Assembly: GCA_020634615.1 (NCBI GenBank)
Contig: JACKBI010000012.1
Coordinates: forward strand, 139,597-203,596
Length of the DNA stretch: 64,000 nt
Source of the DNA: Anaerolineales bacterium
GTDB taxonomy: Bacteria > Chloroflexota > Anaerolineae > JAAEKA01
Direction of reading: 5' to 3'
Shown here: positions 7,640 through 17,794 of the stretch, one piece after another
How the letters are laid out: each line of letters opens with the position of its first letter
Position numbering within the stretch: position 1 is the first letter of the stretch
The notes under the pieces: model-generated
Databases searched by the model: none
What the model was told of the DNA's origin: nothing
Seen by the model: the letters and a program-made list of their open reading frames with translations, nothing else
Made by a program: the position numbers and the translations under genes

Positions 7640-9751
7640 ATGGTGGTGAGATCCAAGAAGTCAGTCAACTCAAAGCGTGGTGCCGGCAGCCGACTTGATC
7701 CGCTGGTTGTCGATATCCTGCTGGCGCTTCTTGTGTTGGCGGTGGCAGTGTTTTTCCGCTTCTGGCAATGGGGGCAGGTACCGCCCGGGATGGACTTCGA
7801 CGAGGCGTTTGAGTCCTTCGAAGCGCTGCGGCTGCTTACCCAACCGGGCTACCATCCCATTTTCTTCGCTGGAAACTGGGGCGTGCCGCCGCTGAAGATC
7901 TACCTGACCGCGCTGGCGTTCCTGCTCGGCGGCGAACACATGTGGGCCATCCGCGCGGTTTCGGCGGTGCTGGGCGTGGTCACTGTCCTGGCGTTGTATG
8001 TGCTGACGCGCAGCCTTTTTCCACTGCCTGTCCAACCCGATGACAGCACAAACGATCCGGGCGCATCACACCTCGCCCGGACGATCATGCCCGCCATCGC
8101 CGGCTTGATCCTGGCCGTCCTGCCGTGGCACGTCGCCTTCAGCCGGCGGGGAGTCGAGGTGATTCTGTTGCCTCTCTGGGCAATCCTGGCCGTGCTGTTT
8201 CTGGTGCGCGGGCTCAAATCGGGCAAATACTGGCAGTTCGCTCTCTCGGGGTTTTTCTGGGGCAGCGCAATCTACACCTATCAGGCAGCCTGGCTGCTGC
8301 CCGGCGTGCTGGCGCTGTTTTTGGCCTACAAGACCATCCAGGAGCGCGGTTTCTGGCGGCGTCACGGGACACGCCTGCTGCTGTTGATGGCCGTCGCGCT
8401 GCTGGTTGCGCTGCCGCTGGCGGTCTTCGCCCTGCAAAACCCGGCCGTGTTCGGGCAGCGCGCGTCCCAGACCAACGTCGCCGCGCTGGCAGGGGATGCC
8501 GGGCAGGCAACGCTGGCCGGCAATGCCGCCAAATTGGCCGGGCTGTTTGTAACCGGCGGCGATCCCAACGCCAGCGATGGCCTGCCGGATCGGTCGCCGG
8601 TTCCCTGGCCGCTGGCGCTGGCCCTGGCCGGCGGGCTGCTGGTGTCGCTGCGCCGCATCAAACGCGCCGAGTACGGCCTGCTGCTGATCTGGTTCTTCTG
8701 GATGCTGACCCCTTCGCTGATAACCAACGACGCCCCCAGCATTCGCCGCGCGATTGGTTCCACCCCTGCTATGGCGATGTTGATGGCGCTTGGAATCTGC
8801 TGGGCGGTCGACAAATTCGAACAGGCGGCACGCGGCCGCTCGTCACGCCGATTGACCGGTCCGCTTGCCCTCGTCGCAGTCGCCGCGCTGCTGATATTCA
8901 CGACTGGCTGGAGCTACCAGTATTATTTTCGCGACTGGGGCCGCGGCAAGGATCTGTTCCACTGGTTTGACGTAGGACTCGTGCAGATGGGGCAGGCTGC
9001 GGCGCAGGCGCAGGACGGCACGGCGCTGTACTACACACCCGCGCCTGACCGCTCGGTGCTGCATCTGCCGCTGGCCTGGCAGGTGCGGGACCGTGAGTTG
9101 CGCACATTTGACGGTCAATCCGGCCTCGTGCTGGCGGCGGCCAATCCTGCAGGCGTGCGCTACCTTGTCAAAACGTTTCAGGGAGATAGCTCGACACTAC
9201 CTGCTCTGCAAAACTATTATCCGACCGGCCAGCTAGTTGATGAGGTGAGCAACGAATATGGCGTTCCCTACGGTGCGGCGTTTACCGTGCCGCCAGATAC
9301 AGCGCCGACCTTGACCATACAGTATCCGCTGGCTGCCAGCTTCGACGATGAGGTTACCTTGTTGGGAGCGAATCTGTCGGCTACAGAAATCCGGGCAGGT
9401 GAACCTCTGACAGTGACGCTTTTCTGGCAATCTGCTTCGGGACCGCTGCCGCAAAGCTATACTATTTTCACCCACTTGCTCGGCCCACCCAATCCCACCG
9501 ATGGCGGCCCACTGTGGGCCGGACAGGACGGGCTGCCTCTGGACGGCTCCTACTCGACAACCCGCTGGAACAGCGACGAGATCGTGGTCAACGAACACGT
9601 CATCGTCGTGCCAGACGACGCACTTCCCGGCGATTATCAGGTCGAAGTCGGCCTCTATCTCCTTGCAACCGGCGAACGCCTGGCGATCGTTGACGATCAG
9701 GGGCAGCGTCTGGGAGACAGCCTGGTAGTCACAAGCATTCCCCTGCGCTGA
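7640..9751 (+). CDS. GT39/PMT-like membrane glycosyltransferase
   Basis: 703-aa GT-C fold protein. After a short basic N-terminus the first helix (about residues 24-43) leads into a loop with the acidic motif GMDFDEAFESFEALR, typical of the catalytic Asp in dolichyl- or polyprenyl-phosphate-sugar transferases. About ten further helices reach to near residue 425. The last 270 residues are extracytoplasmic and beta-rich. Such enzymes move a sugar from a polyprenyl phosphate donor onto protein or lipid outside the membrane. A second GT39-like gene lies at 54465. The start is uncertain: GTG codons at 7643 and 7646 follow the one used here closely, and no strong ribosome-binding site is visible. 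Confidence 0.82.
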   Translation: MVVRSKKSVNSKRGAGSRLDPLVVDILLALLVLAVAVFFRFWQWGQVPPGMDFDEAFESFEALRLLTQPGYHPIFFAGNWGVPPLKIYLTALAFLLGGEHMWAIRAVSAVLGVVTVLALYVLTRSLFPLPVQPDDSTNDPGASHLARTIMPAIAGLILAVLPWHVAFSRRGVEVILLPLWAILAVLFLVRGLKSGKYWQFALSGFFWGSAIYTYQAAWLLPGVLALFLAYKTIQERGFWRRHGTRLLLLMAVALLVALPLAVFALQNPAVFGQRASQTNVAALAGDAGQATLAGNAAKLAGLFVTGGDPNASDGLPDRSPVPWPLALALAGGLLVSLRRIKRAEYGLLLIWFFWMLTPSLITNDAPSIRRAIGSTPAMAMLMALGICWAVDKFEQAARGRSSRRLTGPLALVAVAALLIFTTGWSYQYYFRDWGRGKDLFHWFDVGLVQMGQAAAQAQDGTALYYTPAPDRSVLHLPLAWQVRDRELRTFDGQSGLVLAAANPAGVRYLVKTFQGDSSTLPALQNYYPTGQLVDEVSNEYGVPYGAAFTVPPDTAPTLTIQYPLAASFDDEVTLLGANLSATEIRAGEPLTVTLFWQSASGPLPQSYTIFTHLLGPPNPTDGGPLWAGQDGLPLDGSYSTTRWNSDEIVVNEHVIVVPDDALPGDYQVEVGLYLLATGERLAIVDDQGQRLGDSLVVTSIPLR

Positions 9752-9758
9752 GTTCGAT

Positions 9759-9791
9759 ATCCTCCCGGATGTTCCGAACCTCCGGGAGGAT
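9759..9791. terminator. bidirectional hairpin between convergent genes
   Basis: ATCCTCCCGGA (9759-9769) and TCCGGGAGGAT (9781-9791) are perfect 11-bp arms. It lies between the convergent glycosyltransferase and ABC exporter genes and can serve both; the plus-strand tail is GTAGCCTTT. Confidence 0.65.
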
Positions 9792-9807
9792 GTAGCCTTT
9801 AGCGAGA

Positions 9808-11711
<1,904 letters not shown>

Positions 11712-11715
<4 letters not shown>

Positions 11716-13478
11716 GCTGTCACCGCCTCCAGCGCCAGAAACTCTTCCTGGTCGCGCAGTTGCAGGTCGTAGATCTCACGGTAGAGACCACCTTGCGCGA
11801 GCAACTGGTCGTGGGTGCCGCGCTGGACGATGCGCCCGTGATCCAGCACCAGGATCTGGTCGGCGGACTTGAGCGTCAGCAGCCGCTGGGCGATGACGAA
11901 GGTCGTGCGGCCTTGCATCAGCGTCTGCAGCGCCTGCTGGATGAGATGCTCGGTCTCGGTGTCCACGCTGCTGGTCGAGTCGTCCAGGATCAGGATGCGC
12001 GGGTCGTAAAGCAGCGCGCGGGCGATGGCGACCCGCTGCTTCTGGCCGCCGCTTAGCGTCACGCCGCGCTCGCCGACGCGCGTGTTGTAGCCGTCGGGAA
12101 AACCGGCGATGAAGTCATGCGCGCGTGCCAGTTTAGCGGCCGCGATGATCTCCTCGTTGCTCGCGTCGGGCCGGCCATAGGCGATGTTCTGCGCGATGGT
12201 TGCGCTGAAGAGGAACGGCTCCTGCAGGACGATGCCGATGCTGGCGCGCAGGCTGTCCAGCGTCAGGTCGCGCACGTCGATCCCATCTACCAGCACTCGC
12301 CCTTCCACCGGGTCGTAGAACCGCGGGATCAGGCTGATGACCGATGACTTGCCAGAGCCGGTTGGTCCCATCAACGCGACGGTCTGGCCTGGCTGCACAG
12401 CAAAGCTGATGTCGTGCAGCACGTTGAGACCGTCGCGGTAGCCGAAGCTGACCTGCTCAAAGACCACCTGACCCCGGTGCCGGTCCAACGAGTGTGCGTC
12501 GGACCGTTCCTCGATGTCGCTGGGCGTATCGGTGATCTCGAAGACGCGGCTGGCGCTCGCGCCGGCGGTCGCGGTCAGGTTGACCAGGAAGCCCAGCCGC
12601 TGGACCGGGCCGTTCAGCATCAGCACATAGGAGATCATCGCGAACAGCGCGCCGACGGTGATCGTGCCGTTTAGCGCCAGCGGACCGCCGAACCAGAGCA
12701 GCAAGAAGATGCTCAGAGAGATCAGAAAGGTAAACAAGGGCCAGTTGTTGCCCCAGACCTTGATCAGCCGCTCGCGCAGGGCGAACCAGTGGTCGTTGTC
12801 CTTGTCGAACTTGAAGAACTCATACGGCTCGCGGGCGAACGCCTTGACGACGCGGATGCCGGTCAGGCTCTCCTGCATGGTGGTCGAAAGCAGGCCAAGC
12901 TGGTCCTGTACCAGGCGCGACAGCGGCCGCACCACGGCGCCGAAGCGCAGTGTGCTGAAGATCAGAATTGGGAAGGGGATCAGCGCGAGCGCCGCCAGGG
13001 TGGGGTCGACCAGCAACATGGCGATCGTCACGCCAGCCATCAGCAGCAGCGTCGATACCATCTCCATGAGACCGATACCCACGAAACGTTCCGTCTCGCT
13101 GATGTCGCCGGTTGCGCGGCTCATCAGGTCGCCGGTGTGCGCCTTGTCGTGGAAGGAGAACGGCAGTTGCTGTACGCTGTCGTAGAACTCGTTGCGCAGA
13201 TCGTAGGCCACCCGGTAGGTAAGCCATTCGCCGAAGTAGCGCTGGCCGAAGCTGGCCAGCGCGCGCACCAGTGCAATGCCCAGAATGATGGCTGCCGCGA
13301 CGAAGAGCGCGGTCGCCTGACCACTTTCCAGTCCCTGGTCAATGGCCCTGGCAATCACCAGCGGCACGAACAGGTTGAGCAGCGTGGCAAAGAACATGGC
13401 GGCGTACGCCAGCACTGCCTGCCGCCAATATGGCTTCAGATATGCGATCAACCGTCCGTAGATGTTGAGCCGTTTCAT
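11712..13478 (-). CDS. heterodimeric ABC exporter, subunit with degenerate catalytic site
   Basis: 588-aa half-transporter (TMD of six helices, then NBD). Walker A is GPTGSGKSS and the signature is canonical LSGGQKQR, but Walker B reads ILILDDSTSSVD, so the catalytic Glu is Asp. That is the hallmark of the degenerate half of heterodimeric ABC exporters. ATG at 13478 is preferred over an upstream in-frame codon because AAGGTGA lies about 9 nt before it and the longer version would run into a palindromic repeat. No convincing promoter lies between it and the terminator at 13595-13627. Transcription may therefore come by read-through from 13813-13841. Confidence 0.93.
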
Positions 13479-13498
13479 GCTTGCATCACCTTGGATCT

Positions 13499-13555
13499 GC
13501 TGTGGCCGGTCTCCGACCAAGTCCGCGGGTGGCTCGGTCGGAGACCGGCCACAGC
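13499..13555. repeat. GGTCTCCGACC palindrome family, copy 1
   Basis: Perfect 20-bp arms, 13499-13518 and 13536-13555, with core GGCCGGTCTCCGACC. Related copies lie at 19252-19327, 31044-31095 and 46223-46247. It is placed in the leader of the ABC exporter operon. Confidence 0.85.
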
Positions 13556-13594
13556 TTTGGAAATTTCATGCTTGTTTTCCCAGTTCAATCCCGA

Positions 13595-13627
13595 AATAAA
13601 AGACGACGGGCAGGTCGGCCCGTCGTC
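13595..13627 (-). terminator. Rho-independent terminator after the 43-codon gene
   Basis: Read on the minus strand, GACGACGGG and CCCGTCGTC form a 9-bp stem (13627-13619 with 13610-13602), followed by TTTTAT. It starts 25 nt after the stop of the small gene at 13652 and lies 117 nt before the ABC exporter start. Confidence 0.8.
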
Positions 13628-13651
13628 ATCGATGCAATGTCGTGCCCTTGG

Positions 13652-13783
13652 TCATGCACATTGATTCAACATGACAGGGACTCGCCATTCCCGACCGGCG
13701 TACAGGCGGCGCAAATCACACGCTCCCGCGCAAAAGACGGGTTCGGCGTACTGCATGGTGTTGCGGAAAAGGAGTTCTGCCAT
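13652..13783 (-). CDS. 43-codon small protein or leader peptide upstream of the ABC exporter
   Basis: ATG at 13783, stop TGA at 13654-13652. The product starts MAELLFRNTMQYAEP and has three cysteines (FCAGACDLRRL and the C-terminal NQCA). There is no signal peptide or membrane helix. It sits in a complete transcription unit: promoter 13813-13841, AGAAGGA ribosome-binding site at 13799-13793, ORF, then a T-tailed terminator. The same strand continues into the heterodimeric ABC exporter. I do not recognise the family. Three readings are possible: a leader peptide that controls the terminator, a small exported or modified peptide, or an independent small protein. The signals are strong; coding is inferred from them. 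Confidence 0.55.
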   Translation of the reverse strand: MAELLFRNTMQYAEPVFCAGACDLRRLYAGREWRVPVMLNQCA

Positions 13784-13812
13784 AGGTTGGATTCCTTCTG
13801 GACGTGCAGAAA

Positions 13813-13841
13813 AGTTTACCACATCAATAAACGAGGGTCAA
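13813..13841 (-). promoter_or_regulatory. strong sigma70-like promoter of the small gene
   Basis: On the minus strand TTGACC (13841-13836), a 17-nt spacer and TAAACT (13818-13813). The predicted start of transcription is about 23 nt upstream of the ATG at 13783. It begins directly after the stop codon of the phosphoesterase gene. Confidence 0.7.
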
Positions 13842-13853
13842 GCCTGAATTCGC

Positions 13854-15476
13854 TCAGGAATCCGCGGTAGGAGAGCTTGTCCTGCGTCGCCTGCGTACTA
13901 CGATAATAGCAGCGACTATCACCAGGACGATGGCGATTCCAATCGTGACCGGGATGACCGGACTGCGGGATTGAGTAGGCGGCGCCTGATCGTTGGTTGG
14001 TGCGGTTGTGCGCGGATCCTGCGAGTCGACAGGTTTTGGGGCGCTGGGCGCCGCCGGCGACTGACTGAAGTCAAACGCAGCGGTCAGGTCGGCGGCAGCT
14101 GCGTCGCGCGTGGCCAGCGGCTCCAGGTCCCAGCGCGTCTCGATGAATTTGAGCAGCGATGTCGTGTCGTAGACTGTATGGTCGACGAAGCCTTTGCGGG
14201 CATACGGTGAGATGACCAGCAGCGGCACCCGCCCACCTGGTCCCCAGCGGTCGATCTTCGGCGGCGCCACGTGGTCGTACCAGCCGCCGAAGTCGTCATA
14301 GGTCACGAAGATCACGCTGTTCTCCCAGTATTGCGAAAGCATGACGGCCTGGATAAGCAAGACCGCGTGTTCCTCGGCCTGCTGAAGAACGGAATAGCCG
14401 GGGTGTTCGTCGAACGAAGGGGAGGGCTTGAGGATAGTTACCGAGTCCAGCGTGCCGTTGATCAGATCGGGCACGAACTCCTCAGCGTCTTTGAGGTGCG
14501 CGCGGCCAGCCATGCCCGGTCCGTAGGGCTTGAAATAACCGTGCGAGCTAAGTGGAGGTTCGGCCACGAAGGGCAGCGGCTGGTCGGCGTCGCCGTCCAG
14601 CGCGTCCTGCCAACCGCCGTTGTATTCGGACCAGGTGATCCCGGCCGCGCTGAGCCGATCACCGATGGTTGGCAAGTCAATTGGCGGCAGACGATGATCG
14701 TCGGGCAGCGAGCCGTGGGGCGGATAGAAGGCATCGACGCCGGTGTTGACAGCGTAGCCGTCCGGTGTGACCGTCCATTCTTCGTTGTCGTCGATGCCGA
14801 TCAACTTGCCGCTGGCATCGAATTTCGGTTGAGCAACGTATTCGGACGGTGCGTCGGGCCAGGGAGGCGTGCACGCGCAGACCAGCCACATATGGTTGAG
14901 CCACGAGCCGCCAAAAGCCGCTGTAAAAAAGTTGTCGGCAAAGGCGTAGTCGCGTGCGTAGGGAAAGAGCGGCAGCTTCGTCGTGTCGTAATAGCCCATC
15001 GGCTGGCCGCCCGAATCGGTCCAGGCGACGTAACTGTCCATCTTGCCCTCGTTCATCTGCAATTGGTGTTCGTAGAAGCGATGCACCGGCGTGTTGACGA
15101 GCACGTTGTTCGGGACGTAGTCGTCGATCAGGAAGGGTTCGTTGGGCAGGTCTTTGGGGAAGCGGGGATCTGGCAAGCCGGGCAAGGTGTCGATGGGACG
15201 TCCAAAGCCCGCGTATTTCAGACTGACCTTGACCGGTGGAAGTACAGGATAGGGAACGCCATTTTGGTCCACCTGAACCACTTGTCCGCCTGGCGATTCG
15301 ACGCCGTTGACGCCAGGCAGCCGGCTGTAGAGGTTGTCGACCGTGTGGTTTTCCAGAAACAGGATGATGACGTGGTCGATCTTCTCGATGCCGTCTTGAG
15401 CGTGTACCGGAGAAGGCATATGCAGCGTGCCGAGAAGGATCCCAACCAGTGCAAGCAATCGCAGGAAGCGGTTCAT
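13854..15476 (-). CDS. secreted, membrane-anchored phosphoesterase (phospholipase C/acid phosphatase family)
   Basis: 540-aa protein of the alkaline-phosphatase-like phosphoesterase family (PF04185 type). A signal peptide (about residues 1-26, ending VHAQ) is followed by the family opening IDHVIILFLENHTVDNLYS, with the metal-binding E-N-H motif. Later landmarks are FFTAAFGGSWLNHMW and VIFVTYDDFGGWYDHVAPP, the second containing the metal-binding Asp and His. A Pro/Thr-rich linker leads to a C-terminal helix (about residues 505-527) and an Arg-rich tail, which anchors it to the outer face of the membrane. It acts on phosphate monoesters or phospholipids; the substrate is not determined. AAGGAG lies about 12 nt before the ATG. 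Confidence 0.9.
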   Translation of the reverse strand: MNRFLRLLALVGILLGTLHMPSPVHAQDGIEKIDHVIILFLENHTVDNLYSRLPGVNGVESPGGQVVQVDQNGVPYPVLPPVKVSLKYAGFGRPIDTLPGLPDPRFPKDLPNEPFLIDDYVPNNVLVNTPVHRFYEHQLQMNEGKMDSYVAWTDSGGQPMGYYDTTKLPLFPYARDYAFADNFFTAAFGGSWLNHMWLVCACTPPWPDAPSEYVAQPKFDASGKLIGIDDNEEWTVTPDGYAVNTGVDAFYPPHGSLPDDHRLPPIDLPTIGDRLSAAGITWSEYNGGWQDALDGDADQPLPFVAEPPLSSHGYFKPYGPGMAGRAHLKDAEEFVPDLINGTLDSVTILKPSPSFDEHPGYSVLQQAEEHAVLLIQAVMLSQYWENSVIFVTYDDFGGWYDHVAPPKIDRWGPGGRVPLLVISPYARKGFVDHTVYDTTSLLKFIETRWDLEPLATRDAAAADLTAAFDFSQSPAAPSAPKPVDSQDPRTTAPTNDQAPPTQSRSPVIPVTIGIAIVLVIVAAIIVVRRRRRTSSPTADS

Positions 15477-15517
15477 AGCGTCGATTTCTCCTTGGCCGAA
15501 GGGGTTAGTAGGACGAT

Positions 15518-15546
15518 AGAATACGCATCCCGGTGCTAATTGTCAA
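15518..15546 (-). promoter_or_regulatory. consensus promoter of the phosphoesterase gene
   Basis: Minus strand TTGACA (15546-15541), 17-nt spacer, TATTCT (15523-15518). The -35 box is perfect and the -10 box 4/6. It lies about 42 nt upstream of the start codon. Confidence 0.75.
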
Positions 15547-15713
15547 CTGGCCAGTGCAGGCCCCATCCATCAACAGGAAGAGTGAGTGAGCCAGCGCCCT
15601 CGGCTGCTGTGCGCCGCATTTCAAAAACCAGCTCTGCGAAGCGTCCAAGAACGCGCTGCCGGTGTTCCAGCGCCACCTGACGGCCCTTGTAGTCGGACTG
15701 CCGGGCGGGTCGC

Positions 15714-17591
15714 TTACAGGAACGCCGGCAGTGCGACTGGTTCCGCGTGCAGGACGGCGATGACCTCGGCTGCCAGGTCGTAGCGGCGGAAGGGGGGCAT
15801 GATGTAGACGCCCTGCATCAGCGGGCGGGTCGCCAGCAGGATCTCGTGTGCGATGGCGACCCCTTCCTCCCGGCTTGCGCCGCGCGCTTCAGCGGTCTCC
15901 ATGCGCGCCAGCAGTTGTTCCGGGATGTTGATCCCCGGCACTTCGTGGTGGATGAAGCGCGCGTGGCGTTCGTTGTAGAGCGGCAGCAGTCCCATGATGA
16001 TCGGCAACGGCGGCCGGCCACCGAATCGATCCAGAAATCGCTCCACGGTGGCCGGGTCGAACACCGGCTGCGACAGCGCGAAATGCGAGCCGCCATCCAG
16101 CTTCTTGCGCAGCACGTTGATCTCGCGGTCCAGGTCGTCCGCGCCCATGTTCAGCGCACAACCGACGACAAAGCCGGTGGGCTGACCAATCGCGTTGCCG
16201 GCCTGGTCCGTGCCGCGATTCAGATTGTGATTGACCAGACGGATCAAGCCTGACGGGACGACATCCTGCGCGTCGCTGGCGTCGGGGTAGTCGCCGATGC
16301 GCGGCGGGTCGCCCATCACCACAAACAGGTTGCGCACGCCCAGCGCGTGCGCGGCTAGCAGGTCGCCCTGCACCCGCAGAAGATTGCGGCCGCGGGTCGG
16401 GAAGTGCAGAATCGTCTCGATGCCCACCTGCTGCTGGATCAAGAACGCGCACGCCCAGGGACTCATGCGCATCTTGGCCAGCGGGCTGTCGGCGACATTG
16501 AGGAATGTCGCACCCGCCTGCTTCAGCATCTGCGCATGCTCCACGATCTCAGCGGCGTCGATGCCGCGCGGTGGGTGCATCTCGACCGTGACGATGAATT
16601 GGCGGTCCAGTGTTTGCGCCAGTTCGGTGGGCGGCGGCGCTTCGCCCATTTCCGGCTCGCGCAGGGGGGTCAGCCGCGGCAGGCGGGCCGGATCCAGCGG
16701 TTCGCCGCGTAGCGCAGCGGCCATGGCGGCGGTGTGCTCCGGGGTTGTCCCGCAGCAGCCGCCGATCAGTGTCATGCCGGCTGCGGCCGCCTGGCGGGCA
16801 AAGTCGGCGAAGTATGCGGGACTGGAGGGAAACATCAGCCGGCCGCTCGCGCGGGTCGGGTACCCGGCATTGGGCTGGACCGAGTAGAGCAGGTTCGGGC
16901 AGGCTTGCTGCATACGCCGCGCCACTCGCAGCACCAGCGCCGGTCCGGCGCTGCAGTTGACGCCGGCCACCGCGACGCCCAGCGAACAGAGCGCGTCGGC
17001 CACCTCTTCCGGCGAGTGACCGGCCAGCGTGCGCCGCTCCTCGGCAAAGGTCATCTGTGCGACCAGTGGCAGGTCGGGCGCGATGTCATGCGCGGCCTCG
17101 ACCGCGACGGCCAGTTCATCCAGGTTGACGAAGGTTTCGAAGAGCAGCAGATCCACCCCGCCGGCCGCCAGCGCGCTGATCTGCTCTGCGAATGCCGCGC
17201 GTGCGGCTGCTATTGGCAGCGGGCCGAAGGGCGCCAGCCCCTTGCCCAGCGGGCCGACCGAACCGGCCACGAAGGCGTGCCTGCCCGACTGCACGACCGC
17301 GTCGCGCGCCAGCCGCGCGCCGGCCTGGTTGATCTCGGCTGCGAGGTGTGCCAGGTCGTGCTCCTCCAGCTTGATCCGGTTCGCGCCGAAGGTGTTGGTC
17401 TCGACCACGTCCGCGCCGGCTGCCAGGTACTCGCTGTGCATGTGCAAAACGACTTCTGGCCGGCTGAGGTTGACCTCGTCCAGACAGTGATCCAGCGAGA
17501 CGCCGGCGGCGTGCAGCAGCGTGCCGGTCGCGCCGTCGCAAAGCAATGGCCCGCTTGCCAGGGCTTCGAGAAAGGTTGGGGAAGTTGTCAT
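15714..17591 (-). CDS. bifunctional homocysteine S-methyltransferase / 5,10-methylenetetrahydrofolate reductase
   Basis: 625-aa fusion. Residues 1-300 are a Zn-dependent homocysteine methyltransferase barrel with DGATGTLL near the start and the zinc cysteines C213 (GVNCSAGP) and C279/C280 (IGGCCGTTPEHT). Residues from about 335 on are an FAD-dependent methylenetetrahydrofolate reductase. Together the domains feed methyl groups from folate into methionine synthesis. This fusion is common in Bacilli and Chloroflexota. The cobalamin and activation domains of MetH are absent. ATG at 17591 is chosen because it opens at the conserved domain; an upstream in-frame extension of 12 codons has no support. 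Confidence 0.93.
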   Translation of the reverse strand: MTTSPTFLEALASGPLLCDGATGTLLHAAGVSLDHCLDEVNLSRPEVVLHMHSEYLAAGADVVETNTFGANRIKLEEHDLAHLAAEINQAGARLARDAVVQSGRHAFVAGSVGPLGKGLAPFGPLPIAAARAAFAEQISALAAGGVDLLLFETFVNLDELAVAVEAAHDIAPDLPLVAQMTFAEERRTLAGHSPEEVADALCSLGVAVAGVNCSAGPALVLRVARRMQQACPNLLYSVQPNAGYPTRASGRLMFPSSPAYFADFARQAAAAGMTLIGGCCGTTPEHTAAMAAALRGEPLDPARLPRLTPLREPEMGEAPPPTELAQTLDRQFIVTVEMHPPRGIDAAEIVEHAQMLKQAGATFLNVADSPLAKMRMSPWACAFLIQQQVGIETILHFPTRGRNLLRVQGDLLAAHALGVRNLFVVMGDPPRIGDYPDASDAQDVVPSGLIRLVNHNLNRGTDQAGNAIGQPTGFVVGCALNMGADDLDREINVLRKKLDGGSHFALSQPVFDPATVERFLDRFGGRPPLPIIMGLLPLYNERHARFIHHEVPGINIPEQLLARMETAEARGASREEGVAIAHEILLATRPLMQGVYIMPPFRRYDLAAEVIAVLHAEPVALPAFL

Positions 17592-17679
17592 GGCGGCGAT
17601 TATAGCACGGATGCATGTGCTTCTCAAGAAGGGCCGGCAGTGCTCCGACCGCTGCCAGTCCTTGACGACCGTGGATCAA

Positions 17680-17708
17680 TTGACTCCCCTTCGCGGCTAT
17701 GGTATCAT
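17680..17708 (+). promoter_or_regulatory. promoter of the lysine 2,3-aminomutase gene
   Basis: TTGACT (17680-17685), 17-nt spacer, TATCAT (17703-17708), about 86 nt before the start codon at 17795. Confidence 0.7.
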
Positions 17709-17794
17709 CGAACTGCCTAGACAGGCTGATTACGAAGCGCCGAATCGACGGGTTGGGCGCTCGTTTTTTCTCTGGCAAGAGAAGGAGAACGACT

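Noticed and set aside
14271..15539. 422-codon plus-strand frame over the phosphoesterase gene
   Set aside because: Mirror frame of a clear minus-strand phosphoesterase with signal peptide, promoter and catalytic motifs.
15547..15713. Possible small gene between the phosphoesterase and the MTHFR fusion
   Set aside because: A 65-codon frame at 15586 has no ribosome-binding site and runs into the 3' end of the opposite-strand gene.
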